A stretch of DNA of 58,980 nt from contig CAMAPQ010000006.1 of assembly GCA_945860125.1 (NCBI GenBank), forward strand, positions 1-58,980, read 5' to 3'. Shown here piece after piece: positions 1 to 11,997 of the stretch. Made by a program: the position numbers and the translations under genes. Under the pieces are notes generated by a model that was not told where the DNA came from, made no database searches, and saw nothing but the letters and a program-made list of their open reading frames with translations. The stretch's first letter is position 1, and each line of letters starts with the position of its first letter. The stretch is from Klebsiella pneumoniae (GTDB taxonomy: Bacteria; Pseudomonadota; Gammaproteobacteria; Pseudomonadales; CAMAPQ01).

Positions 1-156
1 CCGGAAAACATGGGAATAATTAGACGAGTGTCTCTAAACTTACAGAAAGCAATGAAGGCAAAGTACAAAAGGCGAAGTTACAAAGGGATGCGAAAATCTG
101 CTGGTTGGGATAATAGATTTTTAGATGAAATCTTTGATACTAATTTCATGAGGTAG
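1..156 (+). mobile_element. ISAs1-type transposase, C-terminal end (5' part outside window)
   Basis: Frame 1 is open from the first base and ends at TAG 154-156, giving 51 residues. It begins PENMGIIRRVSLNLQKA and continues through GMRKSAGWDNRFLDEIF. The pattern N-x-(A/G)-(I/L)-I-R-R-x-(A/S)-L-N-L followed by K-x-K-R-x-x-A-G-W-D-x-x-(Y/F)-L is what I know from the extreme C-terminus of ISAs1/H-repeat family DDE transposases. The ccctg directly after the stop (157-161) could be the inner copy of a CAGGG terminal repeat, but the other end is not visible. Whether the element is intact cannot be told from this window. Confidence 0.7.
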
Positions 157-251
157 CCCTGTACAACCACTGTTATTACTCCCACCGCAGGGATCCCGAG
201 ATGATTGAAGTGGGCGTGTCTACTATTGTCAGCACAGGTCATTATTGGTTA

Positions 252-2183
252 TTATTTTTTTTGTTTAAATCCTTTTACGAGATCTTCTATTACGCTTGGG
301 TCTGCTAGTGTTGTGATGTCTCCCAGCTCTCCGAGTTCATTATTGGCAATTTTTCTTAGGATTCGTCGCATTATTTTCCCTGATCTCGTTTTAGGTAGGC
401 TTTGAGCTACTTGGATGTAGTCAGGTTTTGCGATTGCGCTGATTTCTTTAGCAACATGCTGTATCAGTTCGTCTATATCTACAACCGCTCCTTTCATAGG
501 TGTAACAAAAGCATAAATTGCTTGGCCTTTAATGTGGTGCGGTGTGCCTACAACTGCAGCTTCTGCAATTGTAGGGTGCAAGACAAGTGCGCTTTCTATT
601 TCGGCGGTACCAAGACGATGCCCTGAGACATTAAGAACATCGTCTATTCTGCCGGTAATCCAATAATAGCCATCTTGATCTCTAAAGGCGCCATCACCTG
701 TGAAATAGTGTCCTGGAAAAGCGCGATAATAGGTATCTATGCAACGAAGATGATCGCCAAAAACACTTCTAATCTGGCTTGGCCAGCTTGTGGTTATTAC
801 TAAGCTGCCCTTTGCTTTACCCTCTAAAATTTCTCCTTTTTCGTTTACTAGGGCAGGTTTAATCCCAAAAAAGGGAAGTGTTGCACTTCCTGGTTTTAAA
901 TCAATTGCGCCCGGTAAAGGTGCAATCATGATTGCTCCTGTTTCTGTTTGCCACCAGGTATCAACAATTGGGCAGCGGCCTTCACCTACCACATGAAAAT
1001 ACCATTCCCAAGCTTCAGGGTTAATAGGTTCGCCTACGGAGCCCAGTAATCGCAAAGAAGATCTATTATGTTTTAGTACAAATTCATCGCCAACAGCCAT
1101 TAATGCTCGGATTGCTGTAGGTGCTGTATAGAGAATATTGACTTGGTGTTTTTCTACAATTTGCCAAAATCTGCCTGCGTCAGGATAAGTGGGAATACCT
1201 TCAAAAACTAAGGTTGTTCCAGCATTTGCCAGTGGGCCATAGACAATATAACTGTGTCCAGTTATCCATCCTACATCTGCCGTACACCAGTAAATATCGC
1301 CTTCTTGATAATCTAGAACATATTTATGTGTCATCATTGATTGTAGAAGATAGCCTGCCTGCGTATGCAGTACACCTTTTGGTTTTCCTGTTGAGCCAGA
1401 GGTATACAGGATAAATAAAGGATCCTCTGCATCCATTACTTCTGGCTCTGAATAATTACTTACTGTTTTTTCTGCTTCATGGAGCCAAATGTCGCGATCA
1501 TTTACCCAGCTCACTTGTTCTGCTGCATGTTTTACGACAATGACTGAGTGTACATTTGGGCAAGAAAGTAAGGCGGTATCTACATTGCTTTTCAAGGGCG
1601 TTTTTTTATTGCCGCGGATAGCCATATCTGCGGTAATCACGATTCTACAGTCGCTATCAAGAATTCGATCCTTAAGCGATTCAGGTGAAAATCCCCCAAA
1701 TACGACAGAATGAACAGCACCTATACGTGCACAAGCAAGCATGGCATAAACAGCCTCTGGAATCATTGGCATATAAATACAAATACGATCACCTTTTTGA
1801 GCGCCGCGCATTTTTAATATATTTGCCATTTTGCATACAGACTCATGAAGTGCTTTATATGTAATTTTTTTGCTCTGTGATGGATCGTCGCTTTCCCAAA
1901 TAATGGCAGTCTTGTCTGCGTGTGTTTTTAAGTGGCGATCTATGCAGTTATAACAGACATTCAGTTTGCCTTCTTTAAACCAGACTGCTTTTCCTTCGTG
2001 AAAGTTATATTCAGATACTTGACTCCATGGTTGAAACCAAGAAATGAATTCATTTGCTCTGAGCCCCCAGAACTCATTTGGTGCTTCAATTGATTGCTTA
2101 TACCATTCTTGATATTTTTCATACGGCATATTGGTATTTTTTTTGGTTTCTGCTAGAACAGGATAAACTTTAACCTCTGACAT
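252..2183 (-). CDS. acs: acetyl-CoA synthetase (AMP-forming)
   Basis: Activates acetate to acetyl-AMP and then acetyl-CoA in the cytoplasm. The protein is 643 residues, the usual Acs size. Visible motifs are the adenylate-forming P-loop [11 protein letters not shown], the [11 protein letters not shown] region, [27 protein letters not shown], and [11 protein letters not shown] near the C-terminus, which carries the lysine that is acetylated in Acs regulation. The ATG at 2183 is chosen because AGGAG precedes it and the protein then starts MSEVKVYPV; the reading frame stays open 28 codons further but without such support. It is the last gene of a minus-strand run, 52 bp after panC. In Pseudomonas an acs gene also lies near panC. 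Confidence 0.96.
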   Translation of the reverse strand: MSEVKVYPVLAETKKNTNMPYEKYQEWYKQSIEAPNEFWGLRANEFISWFQPWSQVSEYNFHEGKAVWFKEGKLNVCYNCIDRHLKTHADKTAIIWESDDPSQSKKITYKALHESVCKMANILKMRGAQKGDRICIYMPMIPEAVYAMLACARIGAVHSVVFGGFSPESLKDRILDSDCRIVITADMAIRGNKKTPLKSNVDTALLSCPNVHSVIVVKHAAEQVSWVNDRDIWLHEAEKTVSNYSEPEVMDAEDPLFILYTSGSTGKPKGVLHTQAGYLLQSMMTHKYVLDYQEGDIYWCTADVGWITGHSYIVYGPLANAGTTLVFEGIPTYPDAGRFWQIVEKHQVNILYTAPTAIRALMAVGDEFVLKHNRSSLRLLGSVGEPINPEAWEWYFHVVGEGRCPIVDTWWQTETGAIMIAPLPGAIDLKPGSATLPFFGIKPALVNEKGEILEGKAKGSLVITTSWPSQIRSVFGDHLRCIDTYYRAFPGHYFTGDGAFRDQDGYYWITGRIDDVLNVSGHRLGTAEIESALVLHPTIAEAAVVGTPHHIKGQAIYAFVTPMKGAVVDIDELIQHVAKEISAIAKPDYIQVAQSLPKTRSGKIMRRILRKIANNELGELGDITTLADPSVIEDLVKGFKQKK

Positions 2184-2235
2184 GAGCGCTCCTTTAATTT
2201 TGTAAGTCTGGAATTTGTGGGAGACGTATAATCCG

Positions 2236-3105
2236 CTAGATCTGTAGGCTAAATGATAGATTATCAATTAGCCTTGTTTTGCCAAGATAAGCGGCGACTA
2301 AGGCAACCAAGTGACGATCTGATGGTTGTGGCATAGAAAGATTTTGAGATCTAACTTCAAAATAGTCAGGCTTAAAGCCGTTGCTTAAAAGTTGTTCGCC
2401 TCGTAGTTTTTCATGGCGAGAAAGTGTTTCATGCGAAAGGTTAAGATGTCCTGACTGTATAAGTTGAGCTGTTTCATTGAGTAAACTGAAAATAGTGCCG
2501 GCAGTATCTTTTTCTTTTTCAGTTAAGTACTGATTTCGTGAGCTCATTGCCAATCCATTTTTTTCTCTGAGCGTTGGTGCGCTGATTATTTTTATATCAA
2601 AACCAAGCGTACTAACAAGCGTATTTATTACGGTGAGTTGCTGATAATCTTTTAAGCCAAAGATCGCAATATTTGGCTGGACAAGATTAAATAAAATGGT
2701 AATGATAGTCGCTACACCATCAAAGTGGCCGGGTCTGAAAGCGCCGCATAAAATATGTGATAGGTAAGGTACAGAAACACGAGCAGGTAAATCTAGCCCA
2801 AACGGGTACATTTCTTCAATGCTTGGCACAAATACAAAAGTTGTTTCTGTCGTTGCTAGTTTTTTTATATCTTCTTCTAGTGTTCGCGGGTAACGTGCAA
2901 AGTCTTCGTTAGGTCCAAATTGGGTAGGATTAACAAAGAGGCTAACGACAATACAGTCTGCTTCTTTTGCTGCAAGATTGACGAGAGATAAGTGTCCATC
3001 ATGCAGATTTCCCATAGTCGGTACAAGCGCAATTTTTTTGCTATTTAATCGATAAGGTTTGAGGGCTGCAGTCAAACTTCCTCTATCAGAGATGAGCGTT
3101 ATCAT
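2236..3105 (-). CDS. panC: pantothenate synthetase
   Basis: Condenses pantoate with beta-alanine using ATP, the last step of pantothenate synthesis. The protein is 289 residues. The nucleotidyltransferase signature [14 protein letters not shown] is near residues 29-42; [19 protein letters not shown] follows, then the GLKDYQQL and SSRNQYL motifs typical of PanC. Its ATG overlaps the panB stop by one base (TAATG), so the two are translationally coupled. With panB it forms the standard panBC pair; no panD is in the window. Confidence 0.97.
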   Translation of the reverse strand: MITLISDRGSLTAALKPYRLNSKKIALVPTMGNLHDGHLSLVNLAAKEADCIVVSLFVNPTQFGPNEDFARYPRTLEEDIKKLATTETTFVFVPSIEEMYPFGLDLPARVSVPYLSHILCGAFRPGHFDGVATIITILFNLVQPNIAIFGLKDYQQLTVINTLVSTLGFDIKIISAPTLREKNGLAMSSRNQYLTEKEKDTAGTIFSLLNETAQLIQSGHLNLSHETLSRHEKLRGEQLLSNGFKPDYFEVRSQNLSMPQPSDRHLVALVAAYLGKTRLIDNLSFSLQI

Positions 3106-3899
3106 TAGTCAAAACCATGTTGTTCAGATGGAAATGTTTTCGCTTTTACGGCAACAGCATAAGCTTTAATTGCTGACTGAATATCCGGCTGATGTTCCAT
3201 AAAATTTTTAACAAAACGGGCTGTTTTATTTGGGTTAAGCCCTAGCATATCGTGAAGTACTAATACCTGAGCATCGCAATCTGCCCCTGCACCAATACCA
3301 ATAACGGGTATGCTCAGGCTTTGAGTTAATGTTTTTCCTACAGAGCTAGGAATGCACTCTACTAGTAGCATGTCTGCTCCCGCAGATTCTAGTAACTTTG
3401 CGGTTGCAAGTAATTCCTTCGCTGCATTTTCGCCTCTGCCTTGTACTTTATAGCCGCCCAGTTTATTAACTGATTGTGGGGTGAGGCCTATATGTGCGCA
3501 TACAGGGACGCCCCCTCTATTTAATGCTTCTATAGAGGGGGCGAGCCAAACGCCGCCTTCAAGTTTGAGGCAGTGAGCACCTGCTTGCATCAGGCGGGTT
3601 GCGTAGTTTAGTATCAATGATAATTCAATGCCTGACATAAAAGGCATGTCTGCCATAATCAAGGCATTTGTTACGCCCTTACTCACACACTGCGTATGAT
3701 AAACCATTTGATCAATTGTAACGGGGAGCGTTGATGAGTTACCTTGTAACACCATGCCAAGAGAATCCCCTACTAAAATAACTTCTACACCTGCTTGATC
3801 TATCCAGTGGGCAAAACACGCATCATATCCGGTAAGTACTGCAAACTTTTGATCATGCTGTTTTAATTGTCGTAAAAATGGAACTGTTATTCTGCTCAT
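3105..3899 (-). CDS. panB: 3-methyl-2-oxobutanoate hydroxymethyltransferase
   Basis: Makes ketopantoate from alpha-ketoisovalerate and methylene-tetrahydrofolate, the committed step to pantothenate. The protein is 264 residues, the family length. Visible are VLTGYDACFAHWID, the metal/substrate loop ILVGDSLGMVLQG, the MADMPFMSG block, KLEGG, HIGLTPQ and IPVIGIGAG. Its start codon overlaps the stop of folK by four bases (ATGA). The folate gene folK directly upstream is a common partner in this gene order and fits PanB's use of a folate C1 donor. Confidence 0.97.
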   Translation of the reverse strand: MSRITVPFLRQLKQHDQKFAVLTGYDACFAHWIDQAGVEVILVGDSLGMVLQGNSSTLPVTIDQMVYHTQCVSKGVTNALIMADMPFMSGIELSLILNYATRLMQAGAHCLKLEGGVWLAPSIEALNRGGVPVCAHIGLTPQSVNKLGGYKVQGRGENAAKELLATAKLLESAGADMLLVECIPSSVGKTLTQSLSIPVIGIGAGADCDAQVLVLHDMLGLNPNKTARFVKNFMEHQPDIQSAIKAYAVAVKAKTFPSEQHGFD

Positions 3900-4387
3900 A
3901 ATTTAAACTGACCTAGGCAAATTAAAGCGTTATCCTCTGCACAAGGTAACAAGTCTCGTAACACTTGTCCATTAGGTAGAGCTATGTCTGGCGTAATCTC
4001 TAGCAGAGGCTTTAAAACAAAATCTCTTTGCGTAATACCTGGATGAGGCAGCATTAATATGCTGCTATTTATAACTAAATGATCAACTAAAAGAATGTCA
4101 AGATCTATGGTGCGAGCAATCCATCTCTCATGAGTTCTCACCCTACCTTGATTACGCTCAATGCTTTGTAGTGCTGTTAGTAACGCTAAAGGAGCTAAAT
4201 TTGTTTCTATTAAAGCAGCAGCATTGATGTAATCAGGTTGGTTACTTTTATCCAGAGGTTTTGTTTTATAAAAAGAAGAGTAGTCAAAAATACCTTCGCT
4301 CAATAATTTAATTGAGTTAAGTGCAGATAAAATTTGCGTGATAGGGTCATTTAAATTTGAGCCTAATCCAATATAGGCTTTATTCAT
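3896..4387 (-). CDS. folK: 2-amino-4-hydroxy-6-hydroxymethyldihydropteridine pyrophosphokinase
   Basis: Transfers pyrophosphate from ATP to 6-hydroxymethyl-dihydropterin in folate synthesis. The protein is 163 residues. It starts MNKAYIGLGSNL and contains FYKTKPLDKSNQPDYINAA, the signature RWIARTIDLDILL (pterin/Mg-binding Asp residues) and LPHPGITQRDFVLKPL. It lies 10 bp after pcnB and overlaps panB by ATGA, so pcnB-folK-panB-panC reads as one operon, the same order as in Pseudomonas. Confidence 0.96.
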   Translation of the reverse strand: MNKAYIGLGSNLNDPITQILSALNSIKLLSEGIFDYSSFYKTKPLDKSNQPDYINAAALIETNLAPLALLTALQSIERNQGRVRTHERWIARTIDLDILLVDHLVINSSILMLPHPGITQRDFVLKPLLEITPDIALPNGQVLRDLLPCAEDNALICLGQFKL

Positions 4388-4397
4388 ACGCCGCCTT

Positions 4398-5792
4398 TTA
4401 TTGAGGTTGGGTTTCTTGCGGGTTGGGTGGCGATTTTTTAGGCGACCGTTTACGTTTTTTCTTTTTGGTGCCGCTAGATTTCAGTGCTTTGAGCATTATT
4501 TCACGTGCTTGTTCCCCGGCATCCTGGTAGCTTGCCCACCAATTAGCAAGATCACCAACATTTTCGCCTGCTTTTTCCCTTAATAATAGAAAGTCATATC
4601 CTGCACGAAAGCGTGCAAACTCAATAACAGTGCGGACAGACTTGACAGTTCTTATAGCAAGTCTAGTTTGTAGTTCCCAAATGTCTCGGATGTAAAGCAT
4701 TAGTGCTTTGGGGATTAAAGTAATTTTGGACTGGTTAGCAAGCGTTTGCATCATTGCGCTGTTCAGTGCAGGAAATAAAGCCTCACCATTTTTTATATAT
4801 ACATCAAGCTTCGTTTGCATGGGATGCCATAATAGGCAAGCATAGAGAAAGGCTGGCGTGACTCTTTTGTCGTTGATTATTCGTTGGTCTGTGTTGATTA
4901 GGCCTAGTCTAATCAGTGTGGGTTGATAGGCGTCTGAGTTTAGGCTGTTAGCTGTCGCAGGGTAAAGCAAGGAAAAAATCCCAAGGCGGCATAATATATC
5001 AAAGGTTTTTTCAGCATGCCCCATCAGAAATAGCTTGATAGTTTCATCGAATAGTCTTGCTGGAGAAACATTATAAAGCAGTGTTTTTGTTTCAGGAATG
5101 CATGCTTCTATATCAGGATCTATCGTAAAACTAAGCTTGGCTGCAAGCCTTGCCGCTCTTAGCATTCGTACAGGGTCTTCCCTGAAGCGCACGCCTGGAT
5201 TGCCGATCATCACAAGCTGTTTATTTTGTAGATCCTTCATGCCGGATGAAAAATCCGTAATTACATGTTGGTCTGCATCATAATAAAAAGCATTGACTGT
5301 AAAGTCGCGACGATCAGCATCTTCTTCGATGGTTCCATATTGATTGTCGGCGATTAAAAGTCCGTGCTCATTTGAGCGAATAAAGCGAGAGGTATTATTA
5401 GTCTCTTTTTCATTGGGTGCGCTCCTAAACGTCGTTACTTCAACAATCTCGTTGCGAAAAAGTATGTGTGCAATGCGAAATCGTCTGCCTATAAGTCGGC
5501 AGTTAGAAAAGATTTTTCTTATTTCTTCTGGTTTAGCATTGGTTGCAACATCAAAGTCTTTAGGGGTTCCCTCTAGTAATAAATCTCTCACAGAGCCGCC
5601 CACAACGAATCCCATATAGCCAGATTTCTTCAGTGTTTTGAGTACGCTAAGCGCCTGAAGGCTGATTTCTACTTGCTTAAAGGGCGCCCGAAAAGTTATG
5701 GTGTTCGTTTTATTGTTTTTTGGAGAAGTTTGGTTTTGTTTGCCGTGGGAAACTATTTTCTTTATTTTCCCAATCAGGTCAGTCAGTCTCAT
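4398..5792 (-). CDS. pcnB: poly(A) polymerase I
   Basis: Adds poly(A) tails to RNA 3' ends and so promotes RNA decay. The protein is 464 residues. The nucleotidyltransferase core is GFVVGGSVRDLLLEGTPKDFDVATNA (about residues 60-85), followed by RLIGRRFRIAHILF, EEDADRRDFTVNAFYYD and the RFREDPVRMLRAARLAAKL helix. These distinguish PcnB from the CCA-adding enzyme, together with the long C-terminal part and the strongly basic tail (SGTKKKKRKRSPKK). Upstream lies a perfect minus-strand -10 box, TATAAT, at 5813-5818, which would leave only a short leader. Confidence 0.95.
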   Translation of the reverse strand: MRLTDLIGKIKKIVSHGKQNQTSPKNNKTNTITFRAPFKQVEISLQALSVLKTLKKSGYMGFVVGGSVRDLLLEGTPKDFDVATNAKPEEIRKIFSNCRLIGRRFRIAHILFRNEIVEVTTFRSAPNEKETNNTSRFIRSNEHGLLIADNQYGTIEEDADRRDFTVNAFYYDADQHVITDFSSGMKDLQNKQLVMIGNPGVRFREDPVRMLRAARLAAKLSFTIDPDIEACIPETKTLLYNVSPARLFDETIKLFLMGHAEKTFDILCRLGIFSLLYPATANSLNSDAYQPTLIRLGLINTDQRIINDKRVTPAFLYACLLWHPMQTKLDVYIKNGEALFPALNSAMMQTLANQSKITLIPKALMLYIRDIWELQTRLAIRTVKSVRTVIEFARFRAGYDFLLLREKAGENVGDLANWWASYQDAGEQAREIMLKALKSSGTKKKKRKRSPKKSPPNPQETQPQ

Positions 5793-5812
5793 GCGTTAAT
5801 TATTTCCACCAT

Positions 5813-5838
5813 ATTATACGTTTTATGTTTCATGCCAA
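5813..5838 (-). promoter_or_regulatory. possible pcnB promoter
   Basis: On the minus strand TATAAT occupies 5818-5813, about 20 bp upstream of the pcnB start. A TTGGCA-like -35 lies at 5838-5833, but the 14-bp spacer is too short to be convincing, so only the -10 is strong. Confidence 0.3.
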
Positions 5839-5947
5839 GCGCTGTTTTTGCGGTCTCATTTTTAGTACAGCCTTTTTCCACTACTATTTTTTGTATTTTT
5901 CATTATAAAAAGTGGATTAAAAAAAGATGCAGGTTGATTTCTCCCAA

Positions 5948-5982
5948 AGAGAAAAGCCGAGGAACAACCTCGGCTTTTCTCT
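5948..5982. terminator. perfect 15-bp hairpin between rpmG and pcnB
   Basis: AGAGAAAAGCCGAGG at 5948-5962 is followed by a 5-nt loop (AACAA) and the exact reverse complement at 5968-5982. It lies downstream of the minus-strand rpmB-rpmG unit and upstream of pcnB. A T-rich stretch follows only on the plus strand, so on the minus strand it may act as a 3' stabilising or weak termination structure. Confidence 0.6.
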
Positions 5983-6066
5983 TCATTTTTACTTATGCTT
6001 AAGCTGTCGGCGCTGTGGGCAAAAATAAATATGTTCATTCATGATCAGGCAAAGAATTACATTTAA

Positions 6067-6222
6067 CTACTTAATCTTAGCCTCTTTATATAAGACATGC
6101 TTACGAACAACAGGGTCATACTTTCTAAACTGTAGCTTTTTGGTTGTTGTTTTTTTGTTTTTGCTGGTGGTGTAGAAGTGACCTGTGCCTGCGGTCGATA
6201 CGAGTCTAATTAAATCTCTCAT
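6067..6222 (-). CDS. rpmG: 50S ribosomal protein L33
   Basis: A 51-residue basic protein starting [19 protein letters not shown] and ending with [14 protein letters not shown]. It aligns along its full length with Gram-negative L33. It has no zinc-ribbon cysteines, so it is the zinc-free (C-minus) form. It lies 80 bp after rpmB in the universal rpmB-rpmG order. Confidence 0.95.
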   Translation of the reverse strand: MRDLIRLVSTAGTGHFYTTSKNKKTTTKKLQFRKYDPVVRKHVLYKEAKIK

Positions 6223-6302
6223 TGTAGTTACCCTATACTTATGTCGATATATGCTTGAATTAAAACAGGTTCAGGACTGTGATTTAGCCATTCATAAAAG
6301 GG

Positions 6303-6536
6303 CTAGATAAAGCGACCAGCCTGAATTTCGCTCAATACGAATTCAATGCCCTTTTTATCGATAATTCTCATGCCTTTTGTTGATACTCTCAGTCTTATAA
6401 AGCGTTCTTCGCTTGGTATCCAGAAACGGTGATGATGTAAGTTAGGCTTAAATCTTCTTTTGGTTTTATTGTTTGCGTGGGAAACATTATTACCCACCAT
6501 AGGTCTTTTACCTGTTACAACACATACTCTAGACAT
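6303..6536 (-). CDS. rpmB: 50S ribosomal protein L28
   Basis: A 77-residue basic protein, [21 protein letters not shown] onwards, with [15 protein letters not shown] and [15 protein letters not shown], the standard L28 pattern and length. It is the first gene of rpmB-rpmG. In Pseudomonas this pair lies close to coaBC, algC and argB, as it does here, although there other genes lie in between. Confidence 0.97.
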   Translation of the reverse strand: MSRVCVVTGKRPMVGNNVSHANNKTKRRFKPNLHHHRFWIPSEERFIRLRVSTKGMRIIDKKGIEFVLSEIQAGRFI

Positions 6537-6847
6537 TTTTTACTCCACAAGTTCTCAAAGAAATAAGGTAATTTATTAAGAATAGCCCTTCGTTGCTAAT
6601 TCAGCAGTTATCTAAAGATTCAGGGGGTTTAATCCTGTTATCCATTATGTTCAAACTCATAACGGACTAATATCTAATGATAAGCGAAGGACGCATTCAG
6701 GCTGCAGACTTATATCAAATTTATCAGGCAAACACAATGGGTTCGTTATGCCATTCTTGTTATCACGTTACGGTTGATTGAGATAGCTTTACAATTTTAT
6801 ATTACACTTCAGGCACATACTATTTTCTGATTCTTGTGAGATCGCTT
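6537..6847. promoter_or_regulatory. divergent intergenic region rpmB / coaBC
   Basis: About 310 bp without a gene, holding the promoters for rpmBG (minus) and coaBC (plus). For coaBC, TTGATT at 6774-6779 and TATATT at 6798-6803 are separated by 18 bp, predicting transcription from about 6810. I see no riboswitch or clear repeat in the rest. Confidence 0.35.
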
Positions 6848-8044
6848 ATGTTGAAAAATAAAAAAATCTTGTTGGGTGTAACGGGAGGCGTTGCTTGCTA
6901 TAAAAGCGCTTTAATTGTTCGCTTTTTAAAGCTTGCTGGTGCTGAAGTAAGGGTGATTCTTTCGAAAGGAGCTCAATCATTTGTGGGACCGCTTACTTTT
7001 CAGGCGTTGTCTGGGTACCCTGTATCGTTAGATATTTTAAGCCCCACTGAAGAGGCGAGCATGAGTCATATTTCTTTGGCAAGATGGGCGGATGCCGTGC
7101 TTATTGCGCCAGCGACAGCCCAGTGTCTTGCAAAGCTTGCTCATGGTGTGGCAGACGATCTTTTAAGTACGCTTTGTCTTGCAACGCAGGCACCTATTTT
7201 CGTTGCGCCTGCGATGAATCATATTATGTGGTCAAATCAAGCCGTACAAGCAAATGTAGTGCTATTGCAGTCTAGGGGGATAACAATTTTAGGTCCTGAT
7301 GAAGGTGTTCAGGCTTGCGGCGAGGAAGGGTTAGGTAGAATGCTTGAGCCTGAGTGTATTCAGGCAGAGTTAACTGCTTTTTTTTATCCTAAATTACTCC
7401 AGGGCAAACATGTTGTTATTACGGCAGGGCCTACGCAGGAGTTTATTGATCCTGTTCGTTTTATTTCTAATGCGAGCTCTGGGAAAATGGGGTATGCAAT
7501 TGCGACAGCGGCAAATTATATGGGCGCAAAAGTCACGCTTATTAGCGGCCCTGTTGCGCTTTCTGCTCCAAGAGGTGTGAATGTTGTGAAAGTTATTGCC
7601 GCCAATGAGATGCGAGAGGTTACCTTGAAAGAAGCGCGGCATGCAGATGTTTTTATTGCAACTGCTGCTGTTGCAGATTATCGGCCGATAAGTAAAGAAA
7701 AAAATAAAATCAAGAAAAAAAGTGAAAAAATGCAAGTAGAGCTTATTTTAAATGAGGATATTCTTGCTGAAGTTGCGAATTTACCTAATAAGCCCTATTT
7801 GTGTGGTTTTGCTGCAGAAACAGATCAGCCTGAAATGCACGCGAGAATCAAGCTTGCAAAGAAAAAGCTTGATTTAATTTGCGTAAACGATGTTAGTGAG
7901 CCGCACAAGGTGTTTGGTTCAGATGAAAACGAAGTGATATTGATTACGGCGGATACCCCGCAGGTAAAATTGGATCGGTTGCCCAAGCTAATTGTGGCAG
8001 AGAAAATTTTACAGTTTATTGCCTCTAAACTTTTTAGAGCTTAA
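6848..8044 (+). CDS. coaBC: bifunctional phosphopantothenoylcysteine decarboxylase / phosphopantothenate-cysteine ligase
   Basis: Carries out two consecutive steps of CoA synthesis. The N-terminal CoaC half is an FMN-dependent decarboxylase: [11 protein letters not shown], the active-site His in [11 protein letters not shown], and PAMNHIMW. The C-terminal CoaB half begins about residue 185 with [27 protein letters not shown] and contains AAVADYRP, the lysine-rich [12 protein letters not shown] loop and NDVS. Length is 398 residues from ATG 6848; a GTG 12 bp upstream is possible, but the E. coli N-terminus (short, then KKIVLGVSGG) aligns with the ATG. It works with panB/panC in this window. 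The dut gene that often separates coaBC from algC is absent. Confidence 0.96.
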   Translation: MLKNKKILLGVTGGVACYKSALIVRFLKLAGAEVRVILSKGAQSFVGPLTFQALSGYPVSLDILSPTEEASMSHISLARWADAVLIAPATAQCLAKLAHGVADDLLSTLCLATQAPIFVAPAMNHIMWSNQAVQANVVLLQSRGITILGPDEGVQACGEEGLGRMLEPECIQAELTAFFYPKLLQGKHVVITAGPTQEFIDPVRFISNASSGKMGYAIATAANYMGAKVTLISGPVALSAPRGVNVVKVIAANEMREVTLKEARHADVFIATAAVADYRPISKEKNKIKKKSEKMQVELILNEDILAEVANLPNKPYLCGFAAETDQPEMHARIKLAKKKLDLICVNDVSEPHKVFGSDENEVILITADTPQVKLDRLPKLIVAEKILQFIASKLFRA

Positions 8045-8094
8045 GTGCGCAGGTGTGCTAGGTGCCTATTTGTTTTTAAAGGAGCAGTTTGATT

Positions 8095-11404
<3,310 letters not shown>

Positions 11405-11442
11405 GTGATATGACGCAAGGCTAAGCTTTCTTTGCGATGCCA

Positions 11443-11820
11443 ATAAAAACAAGGGTTCTTTTCCAGAAACCCTTGGAGGCCGTGAGGCAAATCTTTACGT
11501 GTTTTTTTGTTATTTGTGTAAGCTATACGGTTTATCTTGCTCCTCCATGACCGGGCCACTTTTTGTTATTTTAGTGTGTGCCCGGTAAATTCAATCCCTT
11601 GTTTCTCTTAGAAGGCGCCTCTTTTTTCTTGTTATTATTGAGTTCGCTTTCTTCTTCCACTGTCATCTGAGATCTTTATTTTTGTTATGTTAATAATATT
11701 TTTTTTTTGATCTCTTCTCTCCTGCTTTTTTATTTCTTCTTTTTATTTAAGCTATTAATCATACTCCTAATGGTTGGGAGTACTTCTTGTTCTGACTTTT
11801 TTCTAAAGAGCTGTTTCATA
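11443..11820 (-). ncRNA. crcZ: CrcZ-type regulatory small RNA (predicted)
   Basis: The 593-bp gap between cbrB and the convergent argB contains a complete small-RNA gene on the minus strand. A sigma-54 promoter (TGGCAC-N6-TGC, 11846-11832) predicts a start near 11820, and an intrinsic terminator ends it near 11443, giving about 378 nt; Pseudomonas CrcZ/CrcY are of similar size. At least six purine/A-rich segments of the Hfq/Crc CA-motif type (AAnAAnAA) occur, for example AACAAGAA (11791-11784), AATAATAACAAGAA (11639-11626), AATAACAAAAA (11570-11560) and AAATAACAAAAAAA (11515-11502). One sits in the loop of a perfect 7-bp stem (arms 11550-11556 and 11580-11586), extended by a further 4 bp; another short hairpin is at 11762-11782. 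Location after cbrB matches Pseudomonas. Function as an Hfq/Crc decoy is inferred. Confidence 0.82.
11444..11474 (-). terminator. intrinsic terminator of the CrcZ-type RNA
   Basis: Read on the minus strand, AAGGGTT (11474-11468) pairs with AACCCTT (11457-11451), with two more possible pairs towards the loop, and is followed by GTTTTTATT. This is a normal rho-independent terminator. It lies 40 bp beyond the end of argB and could help end plus-strand transcription only weakly, because no T-run follows in that direction. Confidence 0.8.
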
Positions 11821-11831
11821 TAATATATAAA

Positions 11832-11846
11832 GCAGAAACTGTGCCA
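11832..11846 (-). promoter_or_regulatory. sigma-54 (-24/-12) promoter of the CrcZ-type RNA
   Basis: On the minus strand the sequence is TGGCACAGTTTCTGCTT. The GG at 11845-11844 and the GC at 11833-11832 are exactly ten bases apart, the strict RpoN requirement, and TGGCAC is the full consensus -24 element. The predicted start is about 11820. Confidence 0.85.
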
Positions 11847-11928
11847 GTTTATTAAAAATAAAAAAGGCTATTGTAATCATTGTGTTATAGTTGTTTTGGG
11901 TTCTGCTGTTAGACTGTAACGAGAGAAG

Positions 11929-11979
11929 TGTTACTGTGCGCGGTGGGAAGTGTTACGTTTTAATGGTAACAACGTAACA
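11929..11979. promoter_or_regulatory. CbrB-type enhancer: clustered TGTTAC / GTAACA subsites
   Basis: TGTTAC occurs at 11929-11934 and 11951-11956 and GTAACA at 11966-11971 and 11974-11979. The middle part forms a perfect 13-bp dyad (GAAGTGTTACGTT, 11947-11959, with its reverse complement at 11971-11983). It lies about 110-160 bp upstream of the predicted small-RNA start, the normal distance for a sigma-54 activator. TGTTAC/GTAACA halves are, as I remember, the CbrB recognition elements described at Pseudomonas crcZ. Confidence 0.75.
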
Positions 11980-11997
11980 CTTCTATGAATATGCAGC

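Noticed and set aside
5673-6002. Plus-strand open frame antisense to pcnB and the following gap
   Set aside because: It is a shadow of pcnB, continues through a hairpin and has no coding features of its own.
11947-11983. Perfect dyad as the cbrB terminator
   Set aside because: No T-run follows on either strand, and its half sites repeat at other places upstream and at the cbrA/cbrB junction, which fits a binding site better.
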